From NCBI RefSeq assembly GCF_019925205.1, contig NC_083564.1, positions 16,650,134 to 16,714,133 on the forward strand: DNA of 64,000 nucleotides, in the 5' to 3' direction. Under the pieces are notes generated by a model. That model was not told where the DNA came from. It saw only the letters and a program-made list of their open reading frames with translations, and did not search any database. The number at the start of each line of letters is the position of its first letter. Positions within the stretch are counted from its first letter, which is position 1. The translations under genes and the position numbers were made by a program. Shown here piece after piece: positions 39,661 through 51,792 of the stretch. This stretch comes from Metopolophium dirhodum (lineage: Eukaryota > Arthropoda > Insecta > Hemiptera > Aphididae).

Positions 39661-39866
39661 CTATATTAGGTAGCAAAAAAAAAAATTCGATTTAATTGTA
39701 TTATAAAACTATTATTTTTTCAATTCCTTAGAATATCCTATGGAAAACATTTTGAATACGTTAATGAAAAACTGGTATGGTATATTGTGGACTTGTGGCT
39801 ACAGTTTAGGACTTATTTACGTAGTTTAATTCGATATTTCAAACGGTGTAGATACAGAATATAATT

Positions 39867-40693
39867 CAGTGGCACACCCAAGGGGGGGGGGGGCTTTGGG
39901 GCTTAAGCCCCCCCCCCCGCCAAAATTTTTTTTTTCATTAAATTACACATTATTATAGAAAATATAGTATAACAATGATAAATGATAATGTTTTATTTTA
40001 AAATGTTGTTATTATGTTAGATACACATATAATATATACATAATAGTTCAATACTACGCGATAAGGTTTGTGACAATCAATATAGGTACTCTATGGTGGC
40101 TATCGTCGATTTTTATTTCGTTAAAAATTATTTTTAGATTTATAGATACTATAACGATTACGTACGGTCGACTTTGATTCTTAACTACGATAACAATGAT
40201 AATAAAAACTGTGGTTATACTTTACCGCTAAACGCAATTGATGGTTTAAATTTATGTGATATTAAAATATTTGAATCAGTATTTACACTTTTGAAAATAA
40301 TTGCAACGTTACCCGTAAGTACAAGTACGGCTGAGAGATCGTTTTCCACACTACGGCGAATTAAAACCTATCTCCGGAACACAATGGGACAGTCACGTTT
40401 AATGGTCTGGCAAATCTCCACATACATCGAGAAATACAAATTAAAGAATCCAAAGTATTAAAAATTCTTTCTGAAAATGGACCCAGGAAACTTAAATTTT
40501 AAATTCATTTGTCATAATATTTAGTTATAAATATTAAATACATAATAATATAACATATCATATAACATATGATAATAATAAACAAAAGTGGTTATTTAAA
40601 AATTAGTTTTAATTGTTTACTTGCGTGTAAGGGAAAAAGAAAAATTATTAAGCCCCCCCCCCCCCCCAATCAAAAATTCTGGGTGCGTGCCTG
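39867..40693. mobile_element. ZMYM/hAT-type element remnant, internally deleted
   Basis: Outer ends CAGTGGCACACCCA and, inverted, CAGGCACGCACCCA enclose homopolymer G and C runs on both sides and the remnant transposase tail at 40174-40492. Flanks share GAATATA but not at a clean offset, so the TSD is doubtful. Confidence 0.6.
40174..40492 (+). pseudogene. hAT dimerisation-domain fragment (ZMYM1-like transposase)
   Basis: Reads LPVSTSTAERSFSTLRRIKT then YLRNTMGQSRL, the conserved C-terminal hAT dimerisation motif found in ZMYM1-like domesticated and mobile proteins. One missing A near 40400 shifts the frame. In the next frame it continues NGLANLHIHREIQI and ends RKLKF-stop at about 40492. 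Everything upstream of the dimerisation domain is absent. Confidence 0.78.
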
Positions 40694-40739
40694 GAATATA
40701 TATATATATATATATATTAAACAAACGTTTAAATATTTA

Positions 40740-40870
40740 TAATAAAAAAGTCAAAATATTTTGACAATGGTGTATAGAAAATACTTTTATAAACATTCAG
40801 TCAAAATTGCATGTATCTATGGTCATTTGTTTTAGACACTAAAAACCAAAATCGAATTTGTTGAAAATCA
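40740..40870 (+). repeat. R1 repeat, middle fragment
   Basis: Contains GGTGTATAGAAAATAC and the AAAACCAAAATCGA block shared with 50500-50610. Confidence 0.55.
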
Positions 40871-40917
40871 TATTTAGTGAACGATACGTGAACGTCACTC
40901 ATTTTTTTTTTCATATA

Positions 40918-40947
40918 GAACGTGAACGTGAACGTGAACGTGAACGA
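40918..40947. repeat. GAACGT hexamer array
   Basis: Five tandem copies of GAACGT. Single GTGAACG words recur at 40876-40895 and 41850-41885, suggesting subterminal motifs of one decayed element bracketing the R1 copy. Confidence 0.65.
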
Positions 40948-41065
40948 CGTTTATATAATCAATGAATTTGAACAATTTTTAAGACGTTCAAATTTATTTA
41001 TTATTTAAGAAATATTGATTAATAATACTATTATGGTATATAATATATTACGAATTATAAAAAGA

Positions 41066-41690
41066 TGAGTAAGTGGATGTCGCTCTGCTGTACAGTAGGT
41101 TACAAGTGGGTCACTGTAATGGATGGTGTTAAATTTGAATTCAATGATATAAATATATAATATCAATGTATAAAAAAAAACGATTCTGAGCGAAAACGGT
41201 CAGTCAGCCTATGATACTAACAAGTATATTTGATGATAATATTGTGAATAAAGTAATTTATATATATAACCTATTTACGTGGAGCCTTGTTTTAAATTTT
41301 CAATTCTTAGCTATAAAAGTTGAACATTTTATACATTTTTAACTACAAAATAATTATTAAATTATAAATTTGAACTTTAAATGCTTCTAAAAAAAAATTG
41401 TGCCTATGTATTTTCAATATTTTTCAACTGCTATTGTAACAATATATCAGAAGTCTTGCATAAGGTTTTCACGCTTTTCTACCCAACAAATAAAATTTCA
41501 TTGATATTTATAGAAAAAAAAACTAAAAAAATTGAGAACTTACAATGTCCGTAAACAGCTCAAAAGAGTCAAATTATTTTCAAATGTTATCGTGTATAGA
41601 AAATGCTAATATAAAATAATATAAAAATAAAAAAAAAACACACATCATTGTAAAATCAATACATCCATCGCTTCGCTCAGAATCTAAAAT
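41066..41690 (+). repeat. R1 repeat, shorter copy
   Basis: Starts GTGGATGTCGCTCTGCTGTA near 41076, has ACGATTCTGAGCGAAAACGG near 41180, and ends CGCTTCGCTCAGAATCTAAA near 41688. The two GATTCTGAGCG words are inverted relative to each other. Confidence 0.8.
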
Positions 41691-41871
41691 AAAATTCATG
41701 AAATTCTAGTGGGCACGTCTGGACATAAAACAACATTAATATTATTATGATTTCCACGATTTTTTATTCGTATTTAACCGATACATAAAAATAAAATAAA
41801 ATAAATTAAATGACCGACAAAATGAATGCATTCATATTTTCAAAGAATGTGAACGTGAACGAATTTATTTT

Positions 41872-42063
41872 TTGAGTGAACGTTCCAAACACTGTATTAA
41901 ATATCTAAAAAAAAATAGATTGAAAAACTCTATGACTAACGATGATCTAAAATCATTGACGTTAAAGTCTATAGAAAAATCAATTTTGATGGAAATAGAT
42001 AATGATATAATAATTCATGAAGTAATATCTAAAAGTAATATTTTAAGTAATTTGTTAATGTGA
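41872..42063 (+). pseudogene. Possible hAT transposase C-terminal tail
   Basis: The frame reads KNRLKNSMTNDDLKSLTLKS then IEKSILMEIDNDIIIHEV before a stop. The NRL...L..L.L.SIE pattern matches the region after the hAT dimerisation motif in BED/ZMYM-type transposases. Its first residues overlap a TIR-like AACACTG word. It is too short for a firm call. Confidence 0.45.
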
Positions 42064-42229
42064 TTATTTTAATAATTATTATTTGAACTGTTTCTTTAGG
42101 ATAAGTCTTAACAGGGCCGGATTGGGTAGTCTCGGAATTTTGAGAAATATTTTTCATCTGGCCCATAATGTCCAAATTTTAATATTAATAAATATGTACG
42201 TATTTACCTCTTTTTACTCATATAATATT

Positions 42230-42725
42230 ATGTTTTAATATTTATGTATATTGCGTACACACATTTTAAGTTACTACCTTCTTATCTATGTATAATATGT
42301 GTGTACACACACGTAAATACATATACACATAATATATTATAATACATATAAGGATTTAATTATTTGTATAATTAATTAACTCACCCTAATTCAACACTTG
42401 TCAGATATTCGATAAACCAAAGAAGAAGAAATAGGTTTAATATTGAATTACTTATAACTTAATACTAATTAAGAATACAATTAATATTTATATATCAGAG
42501 ATATTCAAAAATTACATTTATTATTTAAAGACACACAAATATTATATAGCTCATTACGTATGATTGTATGAATATCACCTAAAGCGTACGCAGGGAGAAT
42601 GCTTTTGTCGAGATCGGGCCGATGGTCGATGGGTGTCGTCCGAGCCAATGAAACAGTTTATTTTGAAAGGACATAACAATGAATATTGTCTATATTATAA
42701 TATAAACATCTGTGTGACTGTATAT
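42230..42725. repeat. LTR-like interspersed repeat, single copy
   Basis: Matches 57500-57980 and 58380-58575 in order: ACTACCTTCTTAT, AAGGATTTAATTAT, GAAGAAGAAA(C/T)AGGTTTAAT, CGTACGCAGGGAGA, CGATGGGTGTCGTCCGAGCC and AAACATCTGTGTGACTGTA. Coding potential is not evident. It behaves like a solo repeat of the unit seen at 57.5 kb. Confidence 0.65.
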
Positions 42726-43370
42726 GCAATATTTATAGATAATAAAGTAGGAATATGACAATATTGTCGTAGACATGTGTGAATAGGTTCGTAGCATAAA
42801 TAGCATAAAATCAAAATCAATATTTGAAAATGTTTTTGTGTAAAGTAATATATATGTATATATGTTACGGACAAAGTAGACTTTCGGGCAATGTTTACAT
42901 TGCCCGGTCTATGTAAACTTTGCCCGATGTTTTTGGGCAATGCATTAAAATACTATTTTGGCCGGGCAGGGTTACACTTTGACCGGTCCAAGTACACTTT
43001 GCCCATAGTAAATTGGACATTGTAACTTGAGCTATTAACTTAATATTTGCTAAGTGAATTTATTTTTTTTTATTGTGTTAATTAGTTAAGAAGAAGTATA
43101 GCGAGGACAGGTTTGAGGTATAGTAATAGCCAATAGGTATGAGAGTATAGAACTCATAGTATAATATTATGAAACCACCCAGACAGCATTTTTCAATTCA
43201 TGAAAAATCGATCCTTACATCATGGAATAAAATGCAGCCCACATGAAGCAATGTTTGGAGAAAATTAATGAAGAAATAATGAAGAAAAAAATAGATAATA
43301 GAATAAATAAATAACTGCTGTAAGAACAGTCAGTCGTAAACTTAAAAATTCAAGCGAAACGAAAGAATGA

Positions 43371-43865
43371 AGCATCCGAAAAAAAGATTTTGTGAAGGAA
43401 AAGTGGGTAAAACCGTCAAAATCAAAATACCTGATGTAGTCTGTCTACAAGCTCGAAGCGACCTTCGTTGTATTCTTGGAGTTATCCTATCAGGTAAAAC
43501 ACGAATTTTACTATAAATTTAAGTATAATAATACATATAATTTTAATATTTTAATTTATGGTTATAGACTATAGTTCATGATGATAAGTATAAGATAGGA
43601 ACCACCGAAGGAAAGTTGAAACACACATATAGTCGTAACCAGTTTATTACGTGCAAAGAAAAATTGGTTTCTGTAGAGGAGGTGCCTGATCTAACTACAT
43701 ATTACACTGAGAGAAGCAGCGAGGAAATATTCAAATTTAGGAGGACAGGGTTATGATAGATGTAATTGTACTCAACAATGTTTAAACAAAAAATGTAAAT
43801 GTAAGGCATCAGGGAAAAAATGCAATTCAAAATGTCATTCTAATAATACTTGTAAAAATAAATAA
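43371..43865 (+). pseudogene. C-terminal remnant of a Ginger/KRBA2-type integrase protein
   Basis: Readable blocks are KIKIPDV, DLRCILGVIL, then after a possible short intron (donor GTAAAA, acceptor GGTTATAG) DKYKIGTTEGKLKHTYSRNQ and EKLVSVEEVPDL. After a frame change comes a cysteine-rich tail beginning RCNCTQQCLNKKCKCKASG and ending at a TAA at 43863-43865. Repeated C-x-C and K-C-x-C spacing with CH near the end is the tail I associate with KRBA2/Ginger2-like integrases. The integrase catalytic core is not present. Confidence 0.7.
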
Positions 43866-43889
43866 TTTAAGTCATGATATTTATGTATT

Positions 43890-44171
43890 TTTTTTTTTTT
43901 TTAATTGATCATTTAAGCCCAGCAACTATGGCCATTAGCTGTTTGTTTGTTTATTTGTAGGGGAGGATACTGTTGGTTGGTAAACACGTGTGTGTAGTTT
44001 TTGGCAGATTTTCAAGTGGGCACCCGTATACGGTTAGGTTAGGTACCTATAGGTATCTGCCATGCCCGGGTGGGGGATGGCAGCACTCATTCTCCGGACA
44101 CCGTGACTTGTCCGAAGAAAAATGCCGCCCATGGCCGAGGATTTGAACTCGTGTCGGCCACTCCGTCCCCC
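43890..44171 (-). mobile_element. tRNA-derived SINE inserted in the Ginger-like element
   Basis: On the minus strand the unit starts GGGGACGGAGTGGCCGACA. It carries GAGTTCAAATCCTCG, a good Pol III B box, and runs into a poly-A tail (the T run at 43890-43904). The 12-base flank TATTTATGTATT is duplicated at 43878-43889 and 44172-44183, the mark of LINE-driven retroposition. Confidence 0.85.
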
Positions 44172-44879
44172 TATTTATGTATTGTTCAATGTAATTGTGA
44201 TCAAAAATGTAATAGTAAATAAAAAAAATAATATTAAGGTAATAATATTCAATTAAAAGGTAATTAACAAGATTGATAAGATTAGAAAGGTTTATAATTA
44301 TAAAATGAAAAATTTTGGTTTATATTGCCCAAGCTTTACTGGGCAATACTATACAGTCCGGGCAATGTATAATTTTGCCTACATTGCCCGTCATAATCGG
44401 GCAGTACCATAATGCCCGGGCAATGTAAACATTGCTTGAAAGTCTACTTTGCCCATTACATATATATATATATATATATATTACCATTGTTTATAATTAT
44501 TAATTACTAGTAGTGACAAGAAGTTCCAAGTCCTTAATATTTTTTGAATTACAACAAAATAACTAACCATTATTTTTAAGTTAAATATCCAATTATGTCA
44601 AAATTTAAACTTAATAAATGCCTATAAAAATAAGAATGCACATGTAAAATTTTTAGATTTTTAGGTTTCTATAAGAATACCTTAAATTATGATCAATTTT
44701 GAGTATAGTTGTACATAAAAAGTTAAGTTAAGTAGGTATAATAATAGTGAACAGTTTAATTTTCCACAGTAAATATTCTTTGAATAGTAACGAAAATTAT
44801 TTGTGGGTCAATCGTTATTGTACGTCTGAATATTGTAATATCGTAAAATAAAATTATAAACAAAAACGAATTTAAATTA

Positions 44880-44887
44880 GTTATAGA
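44880..44887. repeat. Target-site duplication GTTATAGA (left)
   Basis: Same 8 bases as 51793-51800. Confidence 0.9.
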
Positions 44888-45447
44888 TAGTGTTTGAAAA
44901 TTTCATGAAATTTAAAAAATGAAATATTTCAAATGTCTGAAATATTACAGTATTTTAATACATTTTGTTTTTTTTTTAAAAAGTTTTATTTTTATGTATG
45001 TAGTTGTCATAAATTACTTTTATAATTTTATACTACTGAAACCAATCACTAATTACCCATTACCTACTCATTAGTGATGGTTTTTTTGGTATTATACATT
45101 TAAAATAGTATTCAACATTTTTAAATTGATAAAAAAACATACAAAAATGTTTAAATGATACTATATGTCTATATTAAGTATACCGAATGCTTACATTAGT
45201 GTACCATACACTTTTATAAAATTAAATACTTATTATAGATTTATATATACAAATATAAATGTGGTGTGCAGGTAAATGGCCAAGTTTTTGATAGTAATAC
45301 TAGTGATAACTAGTAGATAACTACTGAATATAGTTTAGTTTAGTAGATATACCTAAAGCCTAAAAGGAATTGATAAATTATTATAATATAATAATTTTTA
45401 TAAATAAAAACCATAAACATAATATAATTAGTTATCATAATATTATT

Positions 45448-48400
45448 TTATGAATTTATCATATTCATAAGTTCATCTATTTCAGTACTATCTATATAAA
45501 TGTCTGAGTTCTGTTCTTCTTCATTTTCCAAATTAACACTTATAACACTACAGTCACTCTCTTTAGTATTGTCTTCACATTCAATTTCTTCTAGTAGCTC
45601 ATTATTACTGTCTTCTTCAATTTCTTCTAGTTGTAGCTCATTATTACTGTCTTCTTCAAATTCTTAACAATTTTTCATAATAATCTTGCTGGGCAAGCGG
45701 TGGATTTACTTGTTTTTCCTGTTCTTCCTTCAACTACCAACAAAAATATATTTTAAATTGAATACTGTAAATAAAAATGAAAATACAAACTATGTTTGAT
45801 TAATCTCACCTTTAAATTGTGTTTAACATAAACTAATTTTCCTGCTCTGCTGTTGGTAAGTCTATTTCTTTTGGACGAATGCACATCTTTATATGTACTG
45901 AATGTTCTTTCGCAAGCAGCTGATGTAGCAGGTAGTGACAAAATCTTTGAGGCTAACTTTGAAAGTTCAGTAGATGAACAGTAAGCATTCTACCACACAA
46001 TTGGTTCTAAATTGACAAACGCCTCCTATACATAGGTATTTGAAAAAATCCCTTCTTTAACCTACATTAAAAAATAAATTATTAACAAAATGGAAAATGT
46101 TATTTACTACAATTTATATTTTACTTATTTATTATTTTATCTCTTTGAAGAAATAAAGATTCATTGAAAAAACTATCATTTTTTAATATTACCTTATACT
46201 GAGCGAAATCATACATGACTTTCTGTTCATCAATATCCAAACCTCGATCCAAACATATTGTAGATAGTCTATGAATGAATGTAGCAGCCTCAATATTTTC
46301 ATCTGCAGTCAAATTATTTCCACGATACTTTGGATGTAGTATATTTGCAGCTAAATGAATTTGTTGAACTCTAAATTCTTTTCTTGATTGAATTTTATTT
46401 TTAATTATATTTTTTTCAGTCTCAAAACAAGAAACATTTTTTATACAAGTATCATATTGTTTTTTAATTTCAACAAATATCTCTGGAACAATACTGAGTT
46501 TTGGTAAATCACTTTCTATTCTTGTAATCCAGTATGCTATGGGCTTTAAAAAATTGTGTAAATTTTTTATACGGTCCCAAAATTGTTTCACGCTTGGTAT
46601 AATGTCTTCTTCACACCGCTCATCTATGTTTAAGAGTTGTATTATTTGTTTATTAGCTAAAAGACTTAAGAAAAACTACTACTGAACCACATCTGGTTTG
46701 AACAGGCAACATCAGCGATTTTTTTTTATTTATACTCGATTCTTTTTGTTTTTCATTAAATATTGCGTGTAACACGTGTCGTCTTCTAATGTTATTGACA
46801 ACTGCAACTCCACCTATATGTTAACCATATGTTGTAATAATATGCTCATACTTATTATTTATTTCTCGCCAAGCTTTTTTCATATTAGCAGCATTGTCAG
46901 TTACTATTCCAAATACTTTTCCTGGTCCAACTTCTTCAATAATTTCTATCATTACTTTTGCCATATAATTACCTGCATGTCTTTCAGTTAAAGTGGGTAG
47001 AGATTTATAAAACACAGGTTTGGGTGTTGTTATTACAAAATTAATAATGCTTTCATTTCTAATATTCGACCAACCATCACACCCACATCAACCCTAGACA
47101 GTGATCCAACAATAAGTTTCTCAACAAAACATTTTATACCATTAACTTCACTGTCCAAAAGTGTATTCGATAGTTGATAAGAAGAAGGTAATACATAAGC
47201 TGGCCTTATTTTTTCAAACAGTTTCTTCCAATAAATATTATCAAGAAGTGATAAAGGTGATCTACTTGGATAGATAGCTTTTGCTAACATTGAGTCTAGT
47301 TTTAATTTTTCATCCTTAGTTACTTTATCAACAAATGTTTGCATCGTGGAAATATTACTCAAAGTAGATGATTTAAAAGAACTTGCAGACAAGCATTTTG
47401 TATCAGATAAAGTACTATCCCTTATTCGTTAAAATTCTTTATTAGGGGTGGACGTGGTACTGATATTAGTGATCCAAGAGTACAACGTATTGCAGTTATT
47501 TGAACTTGAAGTTGGCTCAGGTTCATCACATATATTGTTTTCAATGGTATCATCAGTATTTTCTACATCATTCACTGATTGGAAAGATCCTATTAATTAC
47601 AAAGAATATATCATTATATTATCAGGATTACAATTTACAATAGGCTTTACGGTGACTAGATATACCTATTGGCTGTTAGTGACTTTATAAAGACAATACC
47701 AATTTGCTTTTGAAAACTTGTACTACTGTCCTGAATAAGAGCCTTAGCACTTCAGTACATAAAAATGTATTGATTTGTAAAAAAATTGCAAATGGAAAAA
47801 CGATTTAAATGGCCCGAATTGATAAATTTGTAGACATTTTTAGTTTTTATCAATAAGACAATAACAAAATATGATAATTGGTAAATATATGTATTATAAT
47901 TTATATTATTATGAGTTATGACTAATTTTTGTTATTAATACTAAATAACTAATATTTGTATTGATTTATGTAATGTGTGGTCTAAAAATATAAATGTAAA
48001 TTCAATCTAATAACTAAATAGGTACCTACTTAAGGTGTTGATTGTAAGTTGATTAAATTTTATTATTAGTGAAGTTATGTTTTTAGTCATGAAACTCACA
48101 TGATTTATTGAAAAGTAAGATTAAAAACTATATTAAGTCAATATGTTAAGTTTCAAAATAAATAAAGGTTAATAATTTATTAATGTAGGTAATATATTTT
48201 ATATAATATAAATTATAATATTATGTACTTAAAAAAAAAAAATATCTGGACATCTAATCACCGTACCTATAGGCTATAGCCACTATAATGTCTACTTGTA
48301 CGATTTTACATGGTGAGTCGTGACGTTCAACGGTTTTAAATCTACGAATAACATTATATATTTTTCCATTAAATAAAAACACTAAAACTATTAACTATCA

Positions 48401-48670
48401 GTAAGAAAGTGGTATTCATGGATTCAAAAACGTTTTAACGTTAACTGATAGATTTAAAAAATAATATTTATACATACCTGAATCCGATTGAAAGGCGTCT
48501 TTTATATTTTTTGGGCATTTATTACACTTTAAAATGTGGTTTAACTGACGAGTTGCGTTTTTAACTGTGGTCCAATTGCAATAATTACAAGTTTTTTTAA
48601 TAGTATTATTTTGTTTTTTGTCGCTCAATTCTCTAAACACTTTATGTATTTTTGCACTATGTTTTCCCAT
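45448..48670 (-). pseudogene. hAT transposase (BED finger, DUF659-like core, dimerisation domain), broken
   Basis: Exon 48478-48670 starts at ATG and encodes a BED-type zinc finger (CNYCNW...LNHILKC), with donor GTATGT. The next exon follows acceptor AATTAATAG near 47602 and reads SFQSVNDVENTDD onward. Then come the transposase core (CDGWSNIRNE, PVFYKSLPTLTERHAG, FGIVTDNAANMKKAW) and a mid region with QIHLAANILHPKYRG. The dimerisation motif LPATSAACERTFS then HSSKRNRLTNSRAGKLVYV follows. The C-terminus is an acidic tail with a repeated EEDSNNEL unit, stop at 45448-45450. Lesions: an in-frame TAA near 47430, a frame change near 47080 just before the DGWSN block, and breaks between 46.6 and 46.8 kb and near 46.0 kb. 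The gene is recognisable end to end but not translatable. The tail may belong to a short last exon. Confidence 0.85.
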
Positions 48671-49332
48671 GATTACATATGCTATACTATACGTCTATAC
48701 TACATAGGCATATAGCACGTACTATGTCGATAAACGTTCGTACACTAATAATTATTATAAAAATTAAAAGATTATATGATAAATATTAAATATCTATAGG
48801 TACACTATTGTCGTCAGACGTCTATTCACTATAATAATAATAATTTTATGATAATAAACCATGCATATTTTTCTAGTTAGAAACTATAATATAAAAGTTA
48901 CTAGCTTCGTTACCAACTTCGTTGCCCGTTAAATGTACCAATTCTATATGACTCAAACTTTGTTCAATTCGTTATTTAATATTCGGTGTATGGTGTATGG
49001 TGTTCAAAATTTATCTTAACTTTTCTGTTGCCCGGAATAAAAATTCTGATTCGCAGCAGTGTATTATCAGGTAGGCAATCTACCTGTGGTAGATCCCGGA
49101 CCCCGTGCTGTTTGTACGTAAGTGTATGATTTAACTCTAAAGTATGAAAATTGTACAAAGTTTGTCATTTTTACTTAATTCCACCTTCGGAGGATTAATA
49201 TGATCAATTAATACAAAAACCTAACGCAACCGTACTAAAATCCAATGAATAAAAAAAAAACAAATTTAACACTTTTTAAATTAGCCTATCTTCTTCCCAG
49301 AGGTCTAATCTACATACAAATATTCATTTTTA

Positions 49333-49415
49333 TCTATACTATAAAATGATAGCGTTTGTTAGTATGTTCGGGATACACTTCGAAGCTACTGAACCGATTT
49401 CGAAAATCAGTTGGC
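49333..49415 (+). repeat. Helitron-like 5' end fragment
   Basis: TCTATACTATAAAATGATAG then GTTTGTTAGTATGTTCGGG and CTACTGAACCGATTT match the start of a widespread insect repeat whose other end is CAGCTAGT. The TC start and CTAGT end suggest a Helitron. It is truncated here by R1 sequence. Confidence 0.45.
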
Positions 49416-49431
49416 TCAGAATCTAAAAGGT

Positions 49432-50905
49432 GGATAAGTGGATGTCGCTCTGCTGTACAGTAGGTTACAAGTGGGTCACTGTAATGGATGGTGTTAAATT
49501 TGAATTCAATGATATAATATCATTGTATAAGAAAAACGATTCTGAGCGAAAACGGTCAGTCAGCCAATGATTTTACCAAGTATATTTGATGATATTATTG
49601 TGAATAAAGTAATTTATATATAACCTATTTACTCGGAGCCTTGTTTTAAATTTTCAATCTTTAGCCATAAAAGTTAAACATTTTATACTTTTTTAACCAC
49701 AAAATAATTAATAAATTATAAATTTGATAAATGTTGTCAAAATTTGAACTTTAAATGCTTATAAAAAAAAATTGTGCCTATGTATTTTTAATATTTTTCA
49801 ACTGCTATTAGAACGATATAAAAGGAGCCTTATATTAAATTTTCACGCTTTTTTACCCAACAAATAAAAATTTATTGATATTCATAGAAAAAAAAACTAA
49901 AAAAATTGAAAACTGACAATGTCCGTAAACAGCTCAAAAAGAGTCAAAATATTTTCAAAATGTTATGGTGTATAGAAAATGCTAATATAAACATTCAGTG
50001 AAATTTTCAAGTATCTACAGTCATTCGTTTTTTAATTACAATAAAATAAGAAAATTGTTACATGAGAAATCGAGTGAATATCAAATGTTGTAAAAATATA
50101 AATTTCAGACGCTCATAAAAATTTAATTTAAGTTTCTTCTAGACATTTTTTTTTTGATAAAGGTAGACAAACTTATGAGTAATCTTATATTACATTTTCA
50201 AATCTTAGATTTAAAAAGAAAAATTTTTATGAATTCTCATCAAAATAATTTGCTATTTTTCGTGATTTTTCCGTATTTTGTCAAAATTTTAACTTTAAAT
50301 GCTTATAATTAAAAACTGTGACTAAGGATTTTTAATTTTTTTCATCTGCCTTTGAAACAATAACCTAAGAGCCTTCTATTAAATTTTCAAGCTTTTTTAC
50401 TCAACAGATAAAATTTTATTGATATTTATAGAAAAAAAAACTAAAAAAATTGAAAACTGACAATGACCGTAAACAGCTCAAAAAGAGTCAAAATATTTTC
50501 AAAATTTTATGGTGTATAGAAAATGCTAATATAAACATTCACTCAAAATTTCATGTCCCTACGGTAATTTGTTTTAGAGTTACACCAAAAACCAAAATCG
50601 ATTTTCTCGAAAACAGATTTTGCGTAAAAATTCCCGTTTTTCCTTAATTTTTCACGTCGCTTGTGAAAACTACTGGGAAATTTTTACTTTTGATCCCCCA
50701 AAGTACCAACTAGATTCACTTTCCTATCAGAAAAGTTACTATTGAAAAAAATCCAAGCACTTTTACTGTCCTAAAAGGTGATGACAGACACAAAAATAAA
50801 AAAATAAATAAAAAAATAAAAAAATAAAAAAAAAAAATAAAAAAAAAACACACATCATTGTAGAATCAATACATTCATCGCTTCGCTCAGAATCTAAAAT
50901 ATGAA
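49432..50905 (+). repeat. R1 repeat with an internal tandem duplication
   Basis: Starts GTGGATGTCGCTCTGCTGTA at about 49440 and ends CGCTTCGCTCAGAATCTAAA at about 50898. The block CCGTAAACAGCTCAAAAAGA with its surroundings occurs twice, near 49924 and near 50468, about 545 bases apart, so the middle of the repeat is duplicated. Confidence 0.8.
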
Positions 50906-51019
50906 ACAATAGAATGATTATTTTTATTACAACGCTGTACGCGACGATATTCATTATAAAAATATTAAAATGATATTAAAATGATTATTTTAAATTTAAT
51001 ACACAGAATTATACTGGGA

Positions 51020-51400
51020 AGTCATAAAATGCGTGGGCTGGAACGATGGTCACACAAATCACATCCGTGAGCCGAGATACAGTATCTATAGGGGAACGGG
51101 GAACTTCATATAAAAGGGAGCCCGAATCGGCCTGTTTTCAGACGTGTACTACCACCCATTAGTGCAAGCACCTTCACGTCACTCTGTACAACATTATTTT
51201 GGACTTGGAAAATTATCGAACAATATAATAAAATTCACAATAAACAACATCTGTCTTTTATTTATTCAACAACCACGACTTCAACATCAAATAAAGTGTC
51301 TGCGACCTGCATCTATAATATCTTGGCAGCCACTTATCTACTATTACTTATTAGTACTACGATAGTAGGTACCAAGCAGCCAAGCATATTACACCATACA
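51020..51400 (+). mobile_element. Possible solo LTR
   Basis: A compositionally distinct, less AT-rich block with TATAAAAG at 51109-51116, a likely start zone about 30 bases on, and AATAAA at 51227-51232 and 51239-51244 followed by a T-rich stretch: the U3-R-U5 order of an LTR. Clear TG...CA termini and a TSD were not found. Confidence 0.4.
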
Positions 51401-51792
51401 TATTTGTAATAATATGTAAAAGTGCCGTTTCGGCGTTTAATAAACAATAATAATAATATTTAGTCACAATTCACAATAATAGAACCATCCTTGCATCGTC
51501 GTCGACGATAAGCAATTCCTGAGGAAAAAACCAATTTTTGCTATAAAGAGCCAAAAACAAGACTTTTAATATAGTATAAATAGTATATTATGTCAACCAC
51601 GGCACTCATTGCATTAATATTGTTAATATCAATGATTATACCATGAACTCATGGACTGTACTATTAATAATTGATAAAAAACAATCATTATAATTTGTTT
51701 TCAAAAAAAAATACAATGTTTCACGTTTTTGTGAAATATTTCACCATGTAGTGAAATATTTTAAAATGAAATATTTTATACTTCAAACACTA

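Larger units (their letters stand above)
42863..44460. mobile_element. Ginger-like DNA transposon, deleted, with long TIRs
   Basis: Ends TGTTACGGACAAAGTAGACT and, inverted, TGTAATGGGCAAAGTAGACT. The TIR similarity continues inward through repeated GGGCAATGT words. TATA flanks both sides (42859-42862, 44461-44464). That fits a 4-bp duplication but is ambiguous because it lies in a TA run. Ginger elements are known for TGT termini, 4-bp duplications and a retroviral-type integrase. The internal coding remnant is the C-terminal part of such a protein, and a SINE sits inside. Confidence 0.75.
44888..51792. mobile_element. Complete hAT transposon, ~6.9 kb, with 8-bp TSD and nested insertions
   Basis: The left end TAGTGTTTGAA and right end TTCAAACACTA are exact inverted repeats, followed on both sides by ATGAAATATTT-type subterminal words. 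The flank GTTATAGA is duplicated at 44880-44887 and 51793-51800. The element contains a minus-strand hAT transposase (45448-48670). It also holds, in 49.3-51.4 kb, a Helitron-like end, a compound R1 repeat and an LTR-like unit, which account for much of the length. TIR, TSD size and transposase type all agree. Confidence 0.9.

Noticed and set aside
40918..40947. GAACGT array as a possible CRISPR or telomeric repeat
   Set aside because: Five uninterrupted hexamers without spacers; not TTAGG, the usual insect telomere repeat; a simple tandem repeat.
46776..47690. Plus-strand frames of 71 and 80 codons across the hAT transposase
   Set aside because: Antisense to recognised transposase segments.
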